The notes beneath the pieces were generated by a model that saw nothing but the letters and a program-made list of their open reading frames with translations, was not told the origin of the DNA and did not search any database. From Cryptomeria japonica (lineage: Eukaryota; Streptophyta; Pinopsida; Cupressales; Cupressaceae), in NCBI RefSeq assembly GCF_030272615.1, contig NC_081410.1, forward strand, positions 190,917,619 through 190,981,618: a stretch of 64,000 bases of DNA, written 5' to 3'. This document shows, piece after piece, positions 1 through 12,387 of this stretch. A program made the translations under genes and the position numbers. Within the stretch, counting starts at the first letter, position 1. Each line of letters opens with the position of its first letter.

Positions 1-335
1 CAAATCAACTCCACCTAGCCCACAACCTTACTAGTTTTAAAGTCCACCTTACTCCAACCAGTTTCAGTCAAACTATTACAAAGAGACTAAAGATGAGGAA
101 ACTTGGAAACGATGGAGGGATGACCATCATAAGAATCATACTAGAAAAGGGCCTCAGATCACTTATTGCATATATAAAAAAGACCTTTGATGAGCTTTTC
201 TCCTCTTTTGGGAGTATTCCAAATCATAGATCCCTTTCCCATGAGGTTGCATCTAGGGACATCATAGTTGTTCACTCCCTAAAGGACGTACTTGTAAGTA
301 AGAATTCTAGCCCAATCATGATCTTGAAATGTACA

Positions 336-1284
336 CTACTGCCAATATAATTTGGCAGCTAAGACCTGATAAATCATGCCTACTGGTCCAAGCCCAAGAC
401 CATCTTGCTTCAGCTTACAAACTAAATCCCACCTATCCAAGCTCCACTTCAAGTAGAGTAAATTGTTTGCTTGTATAAATTGACAAGAAAGAGTATCAAA
501 CTCCCTAAAAAACCTTGGAGGAACAACTTGCACAAAGTATCTATAAATATGGAGGGCCTACACCACCTACTTCAAAAGAGCCACTCTCCTAGCAGTCGAA
601 CGTCGTTTGCAAGTCCAATTAGTAACTTTCCTATGAAACTTATCCAAAAATTCTTGCTAGAATTCCTTGTGTTGAGATCCCACAACAAGGTGAATCTCAA
701 TATAAGCTAGAGGAAGACAACCAATTTAAAATCTAAGGATCCAAGCAATCCTATTCTACATCAGTTGAGGGGTATTGAAGAAGAAGATAGATGGCTTTAA
801 TGATTTTTTGACAAGAGGAAACCAAGTGTCCAAAATTCTCCTAAAATTTATTTCTTCATTGATTCTGGTCATGCCCATCAAGGCTATATCATTAACAAAT
901 TGAAGTTGAGAATGAGGGGGCAAACTACTACTCCAACTCCAACCCTGAGTCAAAATGTTTAACTAACTTGAGACAATAAATCTACCTACCCCTTTAGCCA
1001 TAATAATAAACATATAGGTAGATAGAGTATCCCCTTGTTGAAGACCACTAGAAGCATTGAATAACTCAGAGGGTTCACCATTGATAAGAACCAAAAATGA
1101 AGAAGTAACACAACTCATGATCCATCTAACACAATCTTCACTAAATCTAGAAAAGTCAGAAGATTTTTTTGTAAGAATGTCCATTAACTCTATCATAAGC
1201 TTTAGTCATTTCAACTTTGATGAACATGACCTTAGAGAATGACATAGAATGAATGGCCTCGAAAGCAATCATAATCCCATCAAG
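336..1284 (-). pseudogene. LINE ORF2 reverse transcriptase, C-terminal block
   Basis: The minus strand reads LDGIMIAFEAIHSM then KVEMTKAYDRVN (palm motif A). Next come GLQQGDTLSTYMFIIM (motif B region) and FVNDIALMG, where FADD is expected, so the second catalytic Asp pair is altered to N-D. At 336-533 the thumb-side LKQDGLGLGPVGMIYQVLAAKLYW matches the GGLGLR-N-AlLaKW motif. Frameshifts between blocks show it is dead. It is the continuation of the RT block at 3.77-4.46 kb. Confidence 0.85.
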
Positions 1285-1798
1285 GTGTTGGAAATGTTGT
1301 TATTGATGTCAAGTAGGTAAAAAGACAATGTCATGGACAAGTTGTCAATTATGTCAAAAATGAGTACACATATTTCTATCATTAATGTCAAAGAAAAATG
1401 AGGAATATCTTATTAAGGCCAAATGCCACTAAATTGTGGAATAAAATCTACCTACCATTAAATGAAGCAATCAGAATAAGACATATTAGATAAATTGCTA
1501 ATATGATTAAGACAATATATTATACTATACTGTTTATGCTACTCAACTTTATTGAAACGAAGACTAAAAGATTATGGCCAACTCTCTAAGTGTCCAACAA
1601 ATGAGTATTGAGACAAGAAGCATGATGCATGAGAAGAAGAAAAATATATATTAACGTATGACAACAACCATGATTCAAAAGAAAATATAGCAGTGATTGC
1701 CATTAGTATAAACAATGCATCATATCCTTAAGACGACGACTTCATATGGCTGATTCATTTCAGTGATTAAATATGCAACAAAGGAGGTATTCCATAAT

Positions 1799-1945
1799 GC
1801 ACATTGAATAAAGCAACGAGCCCAGTCTTTTTTTTAAAGACAAAAACATACAATGTACTCACTAAAACACAAAGACGAACATACAATGTAGTCACTAAAA
1901 CAATCAATCAGTGCACATTGAATAAAGCAACGAGCCCAATGAGTG
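1799..1945. repeat. Short tandem duplication, period about 114 bp
   Basis: The string GCACATTGAATAAAGCAACG occurs at 1799 and again at 1913, with partly shared following sequence. This is a local duplication inside the LTR-like insertion; no function is suggested. Confidence 0.6.
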
Positions 1946-2454
1946 TATTAAACGTGTGACTAAAACAATCATGATGCAAGATCATCATTTAAGGTAAAGC
2001 AAAACCTAAGACAAAACCTTTAATAAAGGAAAAGTTTAAGACAAGCAATCCACAAGTCTTAATAAAGCAGCGATGATATTTGATATAAGCAGTAGTCAGC
2101 TGAAGTTATTGCATAGAGTAGGCTTTTACAAGAAGACTTGCTTGTACAAGTGCAGATGTTTGTAATGAACAAAGCATTGTGACGAAATAAAAAGACCTAC
2201 GATTAAATTGCAACGTCAAAGGTTATATGATCAATCTATTGAGAGAATACAAGAAGCCCAAGTGCCTTCTAGAGACTTGAACCCATCTTTGACAAGAGAG
2301 AGACAATATTAAGCAATGTGATTTGAGTTTGTTAAAAGTAGCTGATCGATTCATTTAGGGAAGTGATGATATATTGTTGAGCAGCGATTACCATTCAAGA
2401 AAGAAATAATTCTTAATAACAAATGGTAGTGGTTGATGCAAGGAATACAATGAT

Positions 2455-2690
2455 TTGTGAATAGCCCAGCCTGTCCAGTAAGCGGAGGAGGTCTAAGTCA
2501 TGGGTATGTTCTTCATGGTCTTGGATTTGAATTCACCTCGAGTTCGTCAATGCATTTGTTTTGCGAGTGTGTGGGTGCATCCCTGAGGGAACTAGTTTCG
2601 CCTCGCTCGCCTCAGATATTCAAGATATGGACTGCTGGGCGCTGGGTGAATAACGGAAACACCCCTAAGTATTAAAAAAAGAATAATTAA
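2455..2690 (+). repeat. Discrete GC-rich block with A-rich tail, possible SINE
   Basis: About 220 bp much richer in G+C than the AT-rich insertion around it, ending in TATTAAAAAAAGAATAATT. A GGATTTGAATTC stretch at 2521-2532 is a weak match to a pol III B box, but no good A box is seen. The open frame it contains looks incidental. A short inserted repeat such as a SINE is one possible reading; no target duplication was found. Confidence 0.3.
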
Positions 2691-3768
2691 AGAGAACAAC
2701 GATTATATCAGATGATGTGCAGCGATGGTTATTAGTAAGTCATCATCCATCTTATAGAACACAAGGCAACGGTAAAAGAAGACAAGTGTGATCGACTTTA
2801 TCATAAGATGTCAGTTTGTTAGCCTGATGACCAACTAAAGTTTTAAGTAAATGTTGGACAAATTAACATGGCGCATGAAGAGGTTAATATGTTTTGTTAT
2901 ACAAATAAACTAATATGTTGAATCGATTAAAGAAAATGACATCCCAAGTAATGCGATTTAATTAAGATCAGTTTGCCATCAAAATTAATGCAAACCAACT
3001 TACTCGAAAAGGTGTGATTGAAGAAAGAAAATGATATTAATTGTTAAAGCAAAGAGATTTTTTTTGTTTGTCCAAATGATGCAATTTATTAAGAAGAAAA
3101 CTTTATTAATGTGTGAAGGTTTAGTTTGCAAGGAGAAGATGTGACCCATGAGAAGATTAATATGAAGAAATGTCTCCCTTCATAAAGAAATTTGAAGGTA
3201 TAAAAGGAACATAAAAAGAGAATTGAGAAGGGAGGGAAGTATTGAAATAAAATAATATATTTAAGAGAGTGGGATGTATGTGTATTAGAAGAAGATAGTT
3301 GGAATACATACAAGGAGATAATGCATTTTATATAAAATTAATTTAGAAGTATATATGAATTAGATGAGCAGATTATAAGGAAGAGGTTGTGATCTCTTTG
3401 TATCAGATTTGCATGATCGGCTTTATAGCATTTTCAAAGGTGATATAAAGAATTTCATTGTGAAGAGAATTATGTGGCAGTCTTATAGTCATTTCATAGC
3501 AGATTTGAAGATCAAGTTTGGAGGAAGAACTATAGCATAGGTTGTGAAGAATAGGATCATCCATCATTTGTTAAAAGGTGGAAATTTGAATGAGTGGTTG
3601 GTGCCTTTTAACTGAATGAGGGGTTGGTGTCTCTAGTGAGAAAGAGTCGCAAAAACAGAATGAGGGGTTGGTGCCTCTAGTGAGTTGATACTTACGAATT
3701 TGTAAAAGAAGTTTTCTATATATAAGAAGGTTATTTTACTGTGGTTTTCTTTTGTAAGGGTTTCCACA

Positions 3769-4460
3769 TATATATCTTGTGTTCAACTTCACAACCCACA
3801 ACAAAACCACCCTTCTCATCATATATCACAACTTTGAGGTAAGTCTTAATCCTTTCAGTAATCATCTTGGTAATAGTCCTATACACCATATTGCAAAGAG
3901 CAATGGGTCCAAATTGATCCAAACAATTCCCACCATCTCTTTTGGGAATAAGGACTTGACAAGTATAATTCATGGCTCTTAACATTTGTTTCTCTTGAAC
4001 CACCTCCAAAACATCTAATTTGATAATATCCCAAAAATCCTAAAAGAATTCAATTAGAAAGCCATCAGGGTCTAGGGCTTTTTCTTTTTTTCATTTGAAA
4101 CACCTTCTCCTCTAAGTATTGCAACAAGATGGGCCAAATCGGAACCATAATCATGTAATAAGAAACTACAGTGGGAATGGAATCTAAAGTAGAGGTTTCC
4201 TCATCATTCACATCGGGAGAATCCTCAGTAAACAAAACAAAGAAGTACTAAGAAGCCTCCCAAGAAATATCTTCCAGTGAGAAAAGATGAGCACCTTCTG
4301 AGGACAGAAGAGAGGTAATAAGATTTCCATTTCTTTTACTTTAATAGAGTTATGAAATATTGGAGTAATCTTATCCCCTACCTGAAGCCAATCAGTACTA
4401 GATTTTAGCTTCCAAAAAATCTCCTCACGAAGCTCCCATTCCCCCCAACTCCTTATCAAC
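3769..4460 (-). pseudogene. LINE ORF2 reverse transcriptase, N-terminal block
   Basis: Minus-strand frames give the linker region (STDWLQVGDKITPIFHNS, compare the WLxxGDxNTxFFH signature) and then RT fingers with LIPKRDGG, PIALCNMVYRTITKMITER and GFVVG. These are the standard LINE RT motifs in order. The frame is lost near 3770, where foreign DNA begins. The rest of the RT resumes at about 1284. Confidence 0.8.
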
Positions 4461-4921
4461 TATAGTCTTCTCTCTACTGAAATCCAAGGTAAGCAATTGA
4501 TCCCAAATCATGCGAGATCAAGCTGAAATTTTATTGAATTGAAGGTTTCCAAAACATTGCCTATTCCACTTCTTGAGCTTATATTTCACATACTGCAATC
4601 TCTTAATAAAGGAGTACATAGCCCTTTCATAAGGCCTCTCATCATGCCCCCATTCAATCATTAAGTCGTAGAGAGAAAGATCTTGCAAGCGCATAAGTTG
4701 AAACTTAAAAGAGGAGTTCTTTGAAGCCCTAAAAGAAACAGTTGAGAATTTGATCAGTCAGTGATTAGAACCTCTCCAATCCCAAATTCTCCAAGTTGGT
4801 AGTACACCTATATTAATCCAATAGCAAGAGATACGAAATCTAACAAGCCTCTTTGAAATAGAATTTTCTCAATTTTTTATGTTGTTCCAAGTGAAAATAC
4901 CATTATTTGGCTTTGCATCAA

Positions 4922-5430
4922 TTATTTCACGAGATCGGTATTATCTCTAAGGAGGTCACCAAAAAGGTCAAGCCTAACTATACCCCCTTTTTTCCTCCAA
5001 GATAGAAATAGCATTAAAGTCACCAACCAAAATCCAAGGAAAAAAGGGTGCCAAAGAATCAAATCTAATATGAGACCAAAGTTGTGATTTTTCCAAGAGA
5101 TCACTAGGAGCATAAATAAGTGAAAAGACAATTTTCATAGGAATCCAAACAAGAGACTGCCATAGAAATAGAGAGCGACTCAAGATCCAACAAAGAGGAA
5201 ACGTCCCTTAGATCCCAAAAATAAGCCACACCACCTAAGCTACCATGGGCCCCAACACATTAACAAGATCCATGAGACCAAATTCTAGGGGCTCTATTTA
5301 ACATACCTTATACATTGTCAATTTAATTTCTTAAATAAAGATAATAGATCAAGAGAATGGTTGTCAATCAATTCATGAATAACCCTTTTTCCAAGAATGC
5401 CATTCATACCCCTCACATTTAATGATAAAA
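4922..5430 (-). pseudogene. LINE ORF2 endonuclease domain remnant
   Basis: Near 5425 the minus strand reads LNVRGMNGILGKRVIHELI, matching the WNVRGLN start of plant LINE endonucleases. Further down, two overlapping frames give IYAPSDLLEKSQLW and PWILVGDFNAI-EEKRG, the conserved strand and GDFN catalytic-region motif of the exonuclease-endonuclease-phosphatase fold. A frameshift separates the motifs, so the enzyme is inactive. Confidence 0.8.
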
Positions 5431-5439
5431 CAATCGTTT

Positions 5440-6700
5440 ATGAGATTGGGAGAAATGGGATTCAATTATCCTCACTCAACCATATTTCACCAATGTTTTA
5501 CTAATTAACTTCACCTTCCCCTAGTCATTCTTACACCCCACCTTTGATGGTTTCTTTGAAGGCCCCTTTTTAAGAGGCTTTTTCTATAGGCCCAATGCAG
5601 GAGCCCTACGGTTTTTCCCACTCTCTGGAGCTTATTTCATTGGAGAAAAGACTAGAATAGCCAAGGCTTCAACATCCTTCAAAATCAAAGTCTCGCTTGG
5701 TTCTGACACATGAAATCTGCGAAGGAAAATTTGTATCCATTTACCCATCTTGCAGATTATCCAAAGACAAGCTCTAATTTAAATTTCCCCTATCCTCTAA
5801 CAAACCCACCCCCAGGGACCCAACACTACAAGGAAACTCAAATGTAAACCCCTCTTCCTAAACCATGTCATCCAAAACATCAAACAAATTTAAGATCCTA
5901 TAATGTTTCATGTCCTTAAGTGTTCTCTTTTGACCTCTACCCTTATTGTGAGGCTTAACAAGAAAAAAAATACGTCTTTATTTTTATCCCCTTCAAACAA
6001 AGGGATCTTCCCTTTATCAGTCTTAGGAGTAAAATTTGAAGGGGCATTAGCTGCAACAACCACTAGAATGGATCAAGGGCACCTCCTTTGCAAATGCCCA
6101 TACTCATGACAAATTTGACATCTGAACAGAAGTATTTCATAGTCGAGATGTTAAATGCAAGAAAAGGATCCAAGGCATATTTATAGAATTCGGAAGAGGG
6201 TTATTTATATCAATTTCAACACAAATTTGAAGCATAAGAGATTACCTTTCTATACTGAGTTTGCTAAGCAAAACAAACTAATTTTCCAAGTAGAAAAGCA
6301 GTTGAATGAAGAATGACACTCCTCCATAACTCAAGTGGAAGCCTTGGAGGACAAACTTAGACAAGGACCCTCAAGGGAAGCTCCTAAGAGAAGTTAAACC
6401 CCACATGCCATGATTTAATGAAGATCCCAACTTGATCATAAAATTATGGACCACCTTCAAGAGCCTTATTTTTGTCTGCCATGCATGAAAACACAAACAA
6501 AAAGTAGTTTTTGGTAGTCATCATTATCTCTATATCACTTTTGGGGTTCCACCTTCAACAAGCCCAAGACTTCAATTTTGGCAAAGAAAGACAAAGCCCT
6601 ATAAATTTACAAATTAGAACATGATTAATCAAATATGTAATATCCTTCGAGACCATCTCTATTTAAATCACAAGGACCAAACGATGTTGGTACATCTCTC
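5440..6700 (-). pseudogene. LINE ORF1 remnant with CCHC zinc knuckle
   Basis: Minus-strand translation at 6079-6120 gives CQICHEYGHLQRRC, a perfect C-X2-C-X4-H-X4-C knuckle of the kind LINE ORF1 proteins use to bind their own RNA. Flanking coding sequence is broken by stops. The block sits directly upstream of the endonuclease start near 5430, the expected place for ORF1. The outer (5') limit of the ORF is not defined by the sequence. Confidence 0.7.
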
Positions 6701-7639
6701 CAAGAATTTATTCACTTTCTTAATTCTAGGAAAACCTTGTAAAGATGAAGAGCCTCCACTAGTTGTAGTTGTGTTCAAATGTGCCATGTAATTTGCATGC
6801 AAAGATGGAGATGGGTTTGATATGTCCATAGCTCTAGAAGCCACCAAACTCAAGGAAGCACAATGCCCCTCCATAAAAAACTCAAGGCCAAATAACCAAG
6901 AAATAAAACAAGGGTTGGAAGCCTCCACTCCACCAGATGCTAGGTCTAAAAAACCACACTCAAGCAAAAGGAGAACAAGACACCTCACGTTGCACAATTA
7001 ATAAACCCTAAATTGTAGAGAAAGTTGGCCAAGATAACAAATGCTACACAAAGATCATACAAAAAGAGTTCACACATGCCTCCAATGAGCTGACCGCACA
7101 CCTAGCACCCTAAATGCCAGAAATCCCCCTGAAAGCCATACAAATAAAGCTTAAAAAGGGAGAACGTGGATAGGGTTTTCCCTACCCTGCGTAGCTGCAC
7201 AAGAACTCAATCGTTGCCATTAGCCTGCTCTCCATCTTAGATTTTCCGCATACCATTCTTTCGAGGCCTTTAATTGAGCTTCAATTCCTATAATTTGTAT
7301 CTTTTGGTATTACTTATCCTTTTTTACGCCCTCAATTGAGCTTCAAATCCCACAATTTTGTATCTAGTGGATCATGAGCTATAGTTCACTAACACTTTGA
7401 GGATGATTGATTATTTGTTCACTAATAAAGAATACATATTTTCATATCCATATAACATCTTTGGAAATTTTTGTTTCATGCTAGTTAACTTCAACACTTT
7501 TTACGAGAATAAATAAACCTTGCCATATGATCTACAAGAGATTAATATAATTTTGTAATAGATGATAACTGTACAAAAAGTAACTACTTGTTCTATAACA
7601 AGAGAATATTAGGTGTGCAACAAATCAAGTCTGCCTGCC

Positions 7640-9360
7640 AAATTTTATTGGCGCTGATGTACCAATCAACATCATATTTGGGCTCGAATCCTTACCCGCA
7701 AGTATCTCAAAGGGGTTAACCCTCTAGATATTCCTCGCTATCCTCTAGAGGGAAGTGGTTTTATGATTTGGTATACTTTGAAATTGGGGGCTCAGTTGGT
7801 TAAGGATGGCATTTTTTTTATTTGTCATTCAAGGTCTGAGGCTCTTTTTTGGTTGGATTCTCAGGTTGGTAATCCTCCTATTCTTACTTGGTATACACAT
7901 CTCCAGTCCCTCGGTGATATTTTTATGGAGGCTGGTTGGGATAAGGTTGAGCATTATAAGTTAGCTTTTAATTTTGGTCTGATTGTTGGATATAGATGGA
8001 AGCATTCTGGTGAATGGCCTCCAGGTGGTTCAGACGAGAATAGGAAAGAGTTGGCTTAGATTTTAGCTTCTCGTGAGTGTAATGTTTCAAGTGGGCATGA
8101 TGTTCTTTCTTGGGGAAGTGATTCTTCTGGTAAGTATTTTGTCTCTACAAGGGATGAGAATCTTGTTGGCCAAATGTTTGGAGACATGGAGGTTCCTTGG
8201 TGAAATAAGGTGTGGAATAAATTCCCATGGCCTGTGTAACTTTTTCATGTGGCTGGTAATTCAAAATCAGTGTCTTACTTGTGATAATTTGAATTTAAGC
8301 CTAGGTTCCAAGGCCCCTCGATATGTGTTTTGTGTTGTAATATTGTTGAGAGTGTTTCTCATCTCTTCTTTCAATGTTCCTTTTCAACAGAGATTTGGCA
8401 CTTCTGGCAGGGTATGTGGAATCGCACCTGTTGGCATGCCTCTTCTTTGGCTAAGTTTTTTGCTTGATGGAGTAGAGCCTTTGTTAAGACTTATTTTCTT
8501 CAAGTTATCTGGGCTCTTGGTCCTACCTTTATCATTTGGCATATTTGGTTGGAGAGAGATCGCGGGATTTTTCAAAATGTTAAGATGGTTGGAGAGCATT
8601 TGTAGTGGAAAATTCTTCACTCTCTTCGTGAAACTGTTTCGGCCAAGTGTGACTTGGTTGAACATGTAGATTTGGAAGATGTTCTTTGTGATTGCCTCAA
8701 TATTCCTCTTCTAGGGGGTATTCTTAGAGTTCAACGGGTCATGCACAATAGGTGTCGCCATCCTCTTCGAAAGATAAGCAGGGAGGGGCATTGGTACCCT
8801 CCAACTTAGGGGGTTTTGAAAATCAATATTGATGGTTCCTCTAGTGGAAATTCGGGTCATGCTTGTATTGGTGGAGTTGGACAAAATAGTTCTGGTATTG
8901 TTCGATTTAATTTTTCTGTTCATAAGGGTCTACATTCTAACAATTTAATGGAGTCACTTGCCATATTATATGTTGTGAAGCGTAGTTGTGCTCTTGGGTG
9001 GCGAAAGGTCATTTGTGAGTCTGATTCCTAGGTTGTGGTGACTTTGCTAAACAAGCGACAGTTAGATGATGTTTGTTGGCAGCTAGCTTTGGTTTTTAAA
9101 CAATTTCTTAGTTTGTGTGTTTCTTTGGATTCTGTGACTTTGAATCATATCCCTAGGGAATGGAATAGTGTTGTGTATTGTTTGGCCAAATGGGCCTCGG
9201 ATCAAATGTACAACAGGAATATTGTGGATTGAGGCCAATCACCCCCGAAACTATCCCAAGAGTTGGACTACTTAGTGGAGATTGATAGGGCTGGTTAATG
9301 TTTGTGCTTTGTATACTTCTTGTTTTTGAATAAATTTTAACCCCTTTTTAAGTAAAAAGA
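7640..9360 (+). mobile_element. 5'-truncated LINE, 3' half
   Basis: The plus strand carries the C-terminal half of a LINE ORF2: a connecting region (KDGIFFICHSRSEALFWLDS at about 7800), an RT zinc-binding region (FFMWLVIQNQCLTCDNL at about 8240), then an RNase H domain. It ends with a noncoding tail resembling LINE 3' ends (AATTTTAACCCCTTTTTAAG at 9333-9352). There is no RT palm, so this is a typical 5'-truncated copy. Stops at several places (for example near 8058 and 9030) show decay. It is oriented opposite to the LINE at 1-6.7 kb. Confidence 0.75.
8816..9231 (+). pseudogene. LINE RNase H domain remnant
   Basis: The translation begins KINIDGSSSGNSGHACIGGV, the first catalytic-Asp strand of plant-type RNase H (INxDGSS). 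It continues through NLMESLAIL (second acidic residue) and KVICESDS (third), then a stop, and reaches HIPREWNSVVYCLAKWAS, the H-I-x-R-x-x-N-x-x-A-D-x-L-A helix with Asp changed to Tyr. This family occurs at the C-terminus of many plant LINE ORF2 proteins. The in-frame stop and altered active-site region mean it is inactive. Confidence 0.8.
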
Positions 9361-12108
9361 AGGAATGCCAAACTATTGTAATATAGGTAAATCAAATTCA
9401 CAAGCCTAATTACGTAAACTAGGAATCAAACTCGTTTACCACATCAATACATTCAAGAATAAATCAATAGGCCCAACTTCAGACCTATTGGGTGAGCTAG
9501 GCACTATGACTGATTTATTCTATGTTCTTAATGATTTGATTTGACAAGAGAACGCATCAGCCAAGTTTAATGATGTAAAATTGTGTATTTAGCATAAACA
9601 ATAAGCTACAAAACGTAACTCATGTATGGAAGTTGAGCATGAAAGTCAATGTCCTCAAAATCTAATTTTATTTGTCTCAATCTTCACTTTTGAATCTATA
9701 CTCCTCTACTAAACCTAAACCTAAACCTACACACACAAAACAGGTAAAATGGTGTTGGGTTGATAGGGGTTTTCTGCAGTCAAATCCCAAGTATGGATTA
9801 ACCATATAATGAAGCTAGAAAAGACATGAAATCTAAAATAATATATTCCACTATAATGATATTACCTCAATCTTGATGATGTTGATGATGATGCAATGTT
9901 CTTTGGATGACCCACAAATGTTGATGAAATAACATAACATGACAACATAAGGGGGTGAATTCACAATGTTGGTTCCCACTTTTTCGTACATCCTGTTTTT
10001 GTTGAAATCATACATTTTTTAAAAAATATAATGATTTAAGCTTTAAGAGGTCCCATTTTAAGTAATTAATTTTAGAGAGTTAGATCAAAGGCTCTTAGAT
10101 CAAAATTTCTTGGATAGAACCTCTCTACTTCGAAATCATACTTGCAATGGAGTCTCCTTTGCATCTGTCAAATGCTGATAAAAAACCAATTTTACATTAG
10201 CTTTTGGGGGGTCAAATGAATTTGTTTAGAAGTTTTTTTTTAAAGTATTTATCCCTTATTATACACTTTCCAATTAGTATAATTTTTAATATATTTAATT
10301 TCATTAATATATTTTTATTTTATTTCTTATGAATGTAGGGTTTTCACCGAACACGAACTTCTTTGTTCAATGCTTATGGAAAAATAGTAAACATCACCCG
10401 AAAAATTCTGAAAAATATTTGCGCATTAGGTATTGAAGTCCTCTTTCCAACAACAAAAAAAATAGAAATTGATTTTCATTATATATACAACAAGTTATGT
10501 AATATCAAATGGACATATGTCAAAATTATAGTAAACTCAACTTCAAATCTTATAAAATATAAAATATTGAAGATAATGTTACAAAACCAATTGCAAACAC
10601 TAGATATGGATGTAACAAAACCAAATTTGAAAGAATCACATTCTTATCTATTATAGAAAAAAGTTATGTTATACAGAGTGAGTATCACTCTTTAAAAATG
10701 TTGTTTTTTGAAAAAAAAAAATAGTTTTTGAGGGAGATGGAAAAATGGAAACAAATTGATTCCAAAAATTATTAAAAAAATATTTTTAGAATCTACATAC
10801 AGAATGGATCCTAATGCAGGAGCATCGAGTCAAAATTCGATTAAGCCATTAGAGGAGTTCGAGAAAACAATGAAACTCTTGAGTGGGATCAGTTGAAGGA
10901 ACCGATGGCATAGTGGTGATGCCTATGTTTTGGCTAGACAAAACATTTTTGTTGAAGGGATTTTCTTGTATAGTTTTGAAAAAGCATAGATGCATCGAGT
11001 ATGGTAGAGATTTATCGTCACTTGAACAGAGTAAAGAGATCAATTGGAAAATGATGGAAGAGTCGATTGACACGTGGAAAAGAGAGAGAAAAACGATCGA
11101 CGGAGGAGCAAGTGAATATTTTGTCTAGGTAAAGATGGATGTTATCTGGTAGTTAAATGTACTTCTGGTTGATTGATTTGTCGATTCATCCCCAAGTCTA
11201 TTTGATTGCTCATATGCTGCTCTATTAAATTTAAAAATTTATAAGTTCTTGTATTCCTTTTTGTCTTCTGTTGCTAGTGAAAATAGAGTTAGCTGCATTT
11301 GTTTTTGCTTTTGGAAGTCATCTCCTATCACCATATGCATCTACTTCCATCATTAACAATGTGAGTGAAAGAACCTAAATGGTGCATTCCTTTCAATCTT
11401 TTTAAAATCGATTTTTGTGAATGGTGTTGTTTATGGTGTTTCATGTTTATTTTCGATAAGAATTAAGTGTTTTGAAACTATTAGCACCTACAAATAGTAG
11501 TTGAATTTTATATGTGGTATTTACATAAACACAAGTGTGACAAAGATATAAAAATTTGTATGTTTTTCTAAGAACATCAAATCAAAAAAATATTTGGAGT
11601 AAATGCACATTTCTGGAGTAGTTCATATTGGAATTCAGCTAAAATTTACCTTAGGAGGATACACAACTTTTCATAAAATTTTAATCTCAAGAATCAACTA
11701 CAAGGAAGTAGCATGCCTAAGGTGGGGCTACGGATTAGAGAGAAGTCCAAGGATGGGGAGAAATCAGTGAGGTCCAAGACCCTCAATTTTTAAAGGATTT
11801 TTTAAATTTTAATGCTAATCACTTCTTAGCATGGGCACATGTCATGAAATGATTAAAAAATGTGGTAAAATTTCAAAAGATATTTTAATTCATTAAAAAT
11901 AATTGTAGAGGATAGGAACATGGATGGCTTCCCATTTGCCAACTCAATGCAGGAAGATGAATGAGGCAAGTTAGCAAAATTTTGAATTTGAACTTTGTAA
12001 AGGGGGCAAGTGTGCAATAGTGAGGTTAGCCCTATGATCATGGAAATATTCCAAAGTAGGAAAACAAAAAAATCTAAAGGTTAAAAAATAGATAGAGGTA
12101 GGTGGTAG
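9361..12108. other. Intergenic stretch, no gene recognised
   Basis: AT-rich DNA between the plus-strand LINE and the copia element. Two open stretches (10363-10656 and 10883-11128, plus strand) have no recognisable motif and biased AT-rich composition; I do not call them genes. A short CCTAAA hexamer run occurs at about 9711-9730. Nothing else stands out. Confidence 0.6.
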
Positions 12109-12387
12109 TGTTGAACATTGTGTTGTCATTAATGTCAAAGGAGTCAATGAAAATTAAATAGCTACAACAATTACAGTTACTTCTAACATAACATGTCTGA
12201 ATATTTGAGTTTTGGAAGGATAGTGACAAGCTATGTTGATGCTTGTCTTACATAATGTTAGTGATATTAGCATATGTCTATTCTAGTTGTTAAAGGTGAT
12301 CCAAGAGTATTTGTGGTATGTTACTTAGACACTATGTATACACTAACAATTTGTTTTGTACCATTGTGGTTTGGAAGTAAAGCTGAG
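12109..12387 (+). repeat. Copia 5' LTR, first part
   Basis: Aligns by eye with 26902-27240 (the 3' LTR), sharing ATTAATGTCAAAGG, ACAATTA-AGTTACTTCTAACAT and TTTGTTTTGTACCAT. It ends in CTGAG at 12383-12387, the left copy of the target duplication made by the Gypsy insertion. Confidence 0.85.

Larger units (their letters stand above)
1286..3760. mobile_element. LTR-like insertion inside the LINE RT
   Basis: About 2.47 kb of unrelated DNA separates the two RT blocks. Its left end, TGTTGGAAATGTTGTTATTG, resembles the start of the copia LTR found at 12109 and 26902. Its right part (around 3600-3700: repeated GAGGGGTTGGTGCCTCTAGTGAG, then ACTTACGAATTTG) resembles the end region of the same LTR type near 27690-27730. 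CAAGG before the insert and TAAGG at 3755-3759 could be a diverged target duplication. No coding sequence is recognised inside. A large solo LTR or a nonautonomous LTR element is likely; the right boundary is uncertain by about 10 bp. Confidence 0.5.
1..6700 (-). mobile_element. Degraded LINE (non-LTR retrotransposon), interrupted
   Basis: Reading on the minus strand from about 6.7 kb down to the left edge, the window shows the standard plant LINE order: an ORF1 with a CCHC zinc knuckle, an apurinic-type endonuclease, then a reverse transcriptase. All parts carry stop codons and frameshifts, so no functional product is expected. The RT is split into two blocks (about 3.77-4.46 kb and 0.34-1.28 kb) by foreign DNA. 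The element continues past the left edge, so its 3' end is not visible. The domain order and several motifs make the class secure; the exact clade is not determined. Confidence 0.85.

Noticed and set aside
8384-8665. Minus-strand 93-codon frame opposite the plus-strand LINE
   Set aside because: Shadow of the LINE coding strand; LINE motifs are found only on the plus strand.
9709-9732. CCTAAA repeats that resemble telomere DNA
   Set aside because: Only three hexamers, and the unit is CCTAAA rather than the plant heptamer CCCTAAA; too short to call an interstitial telomere.
10363-10656. 97-codon open frame
   Set aside because: Very AT-rich, no recognisable motif, no splice or promoter context; expected by chance.
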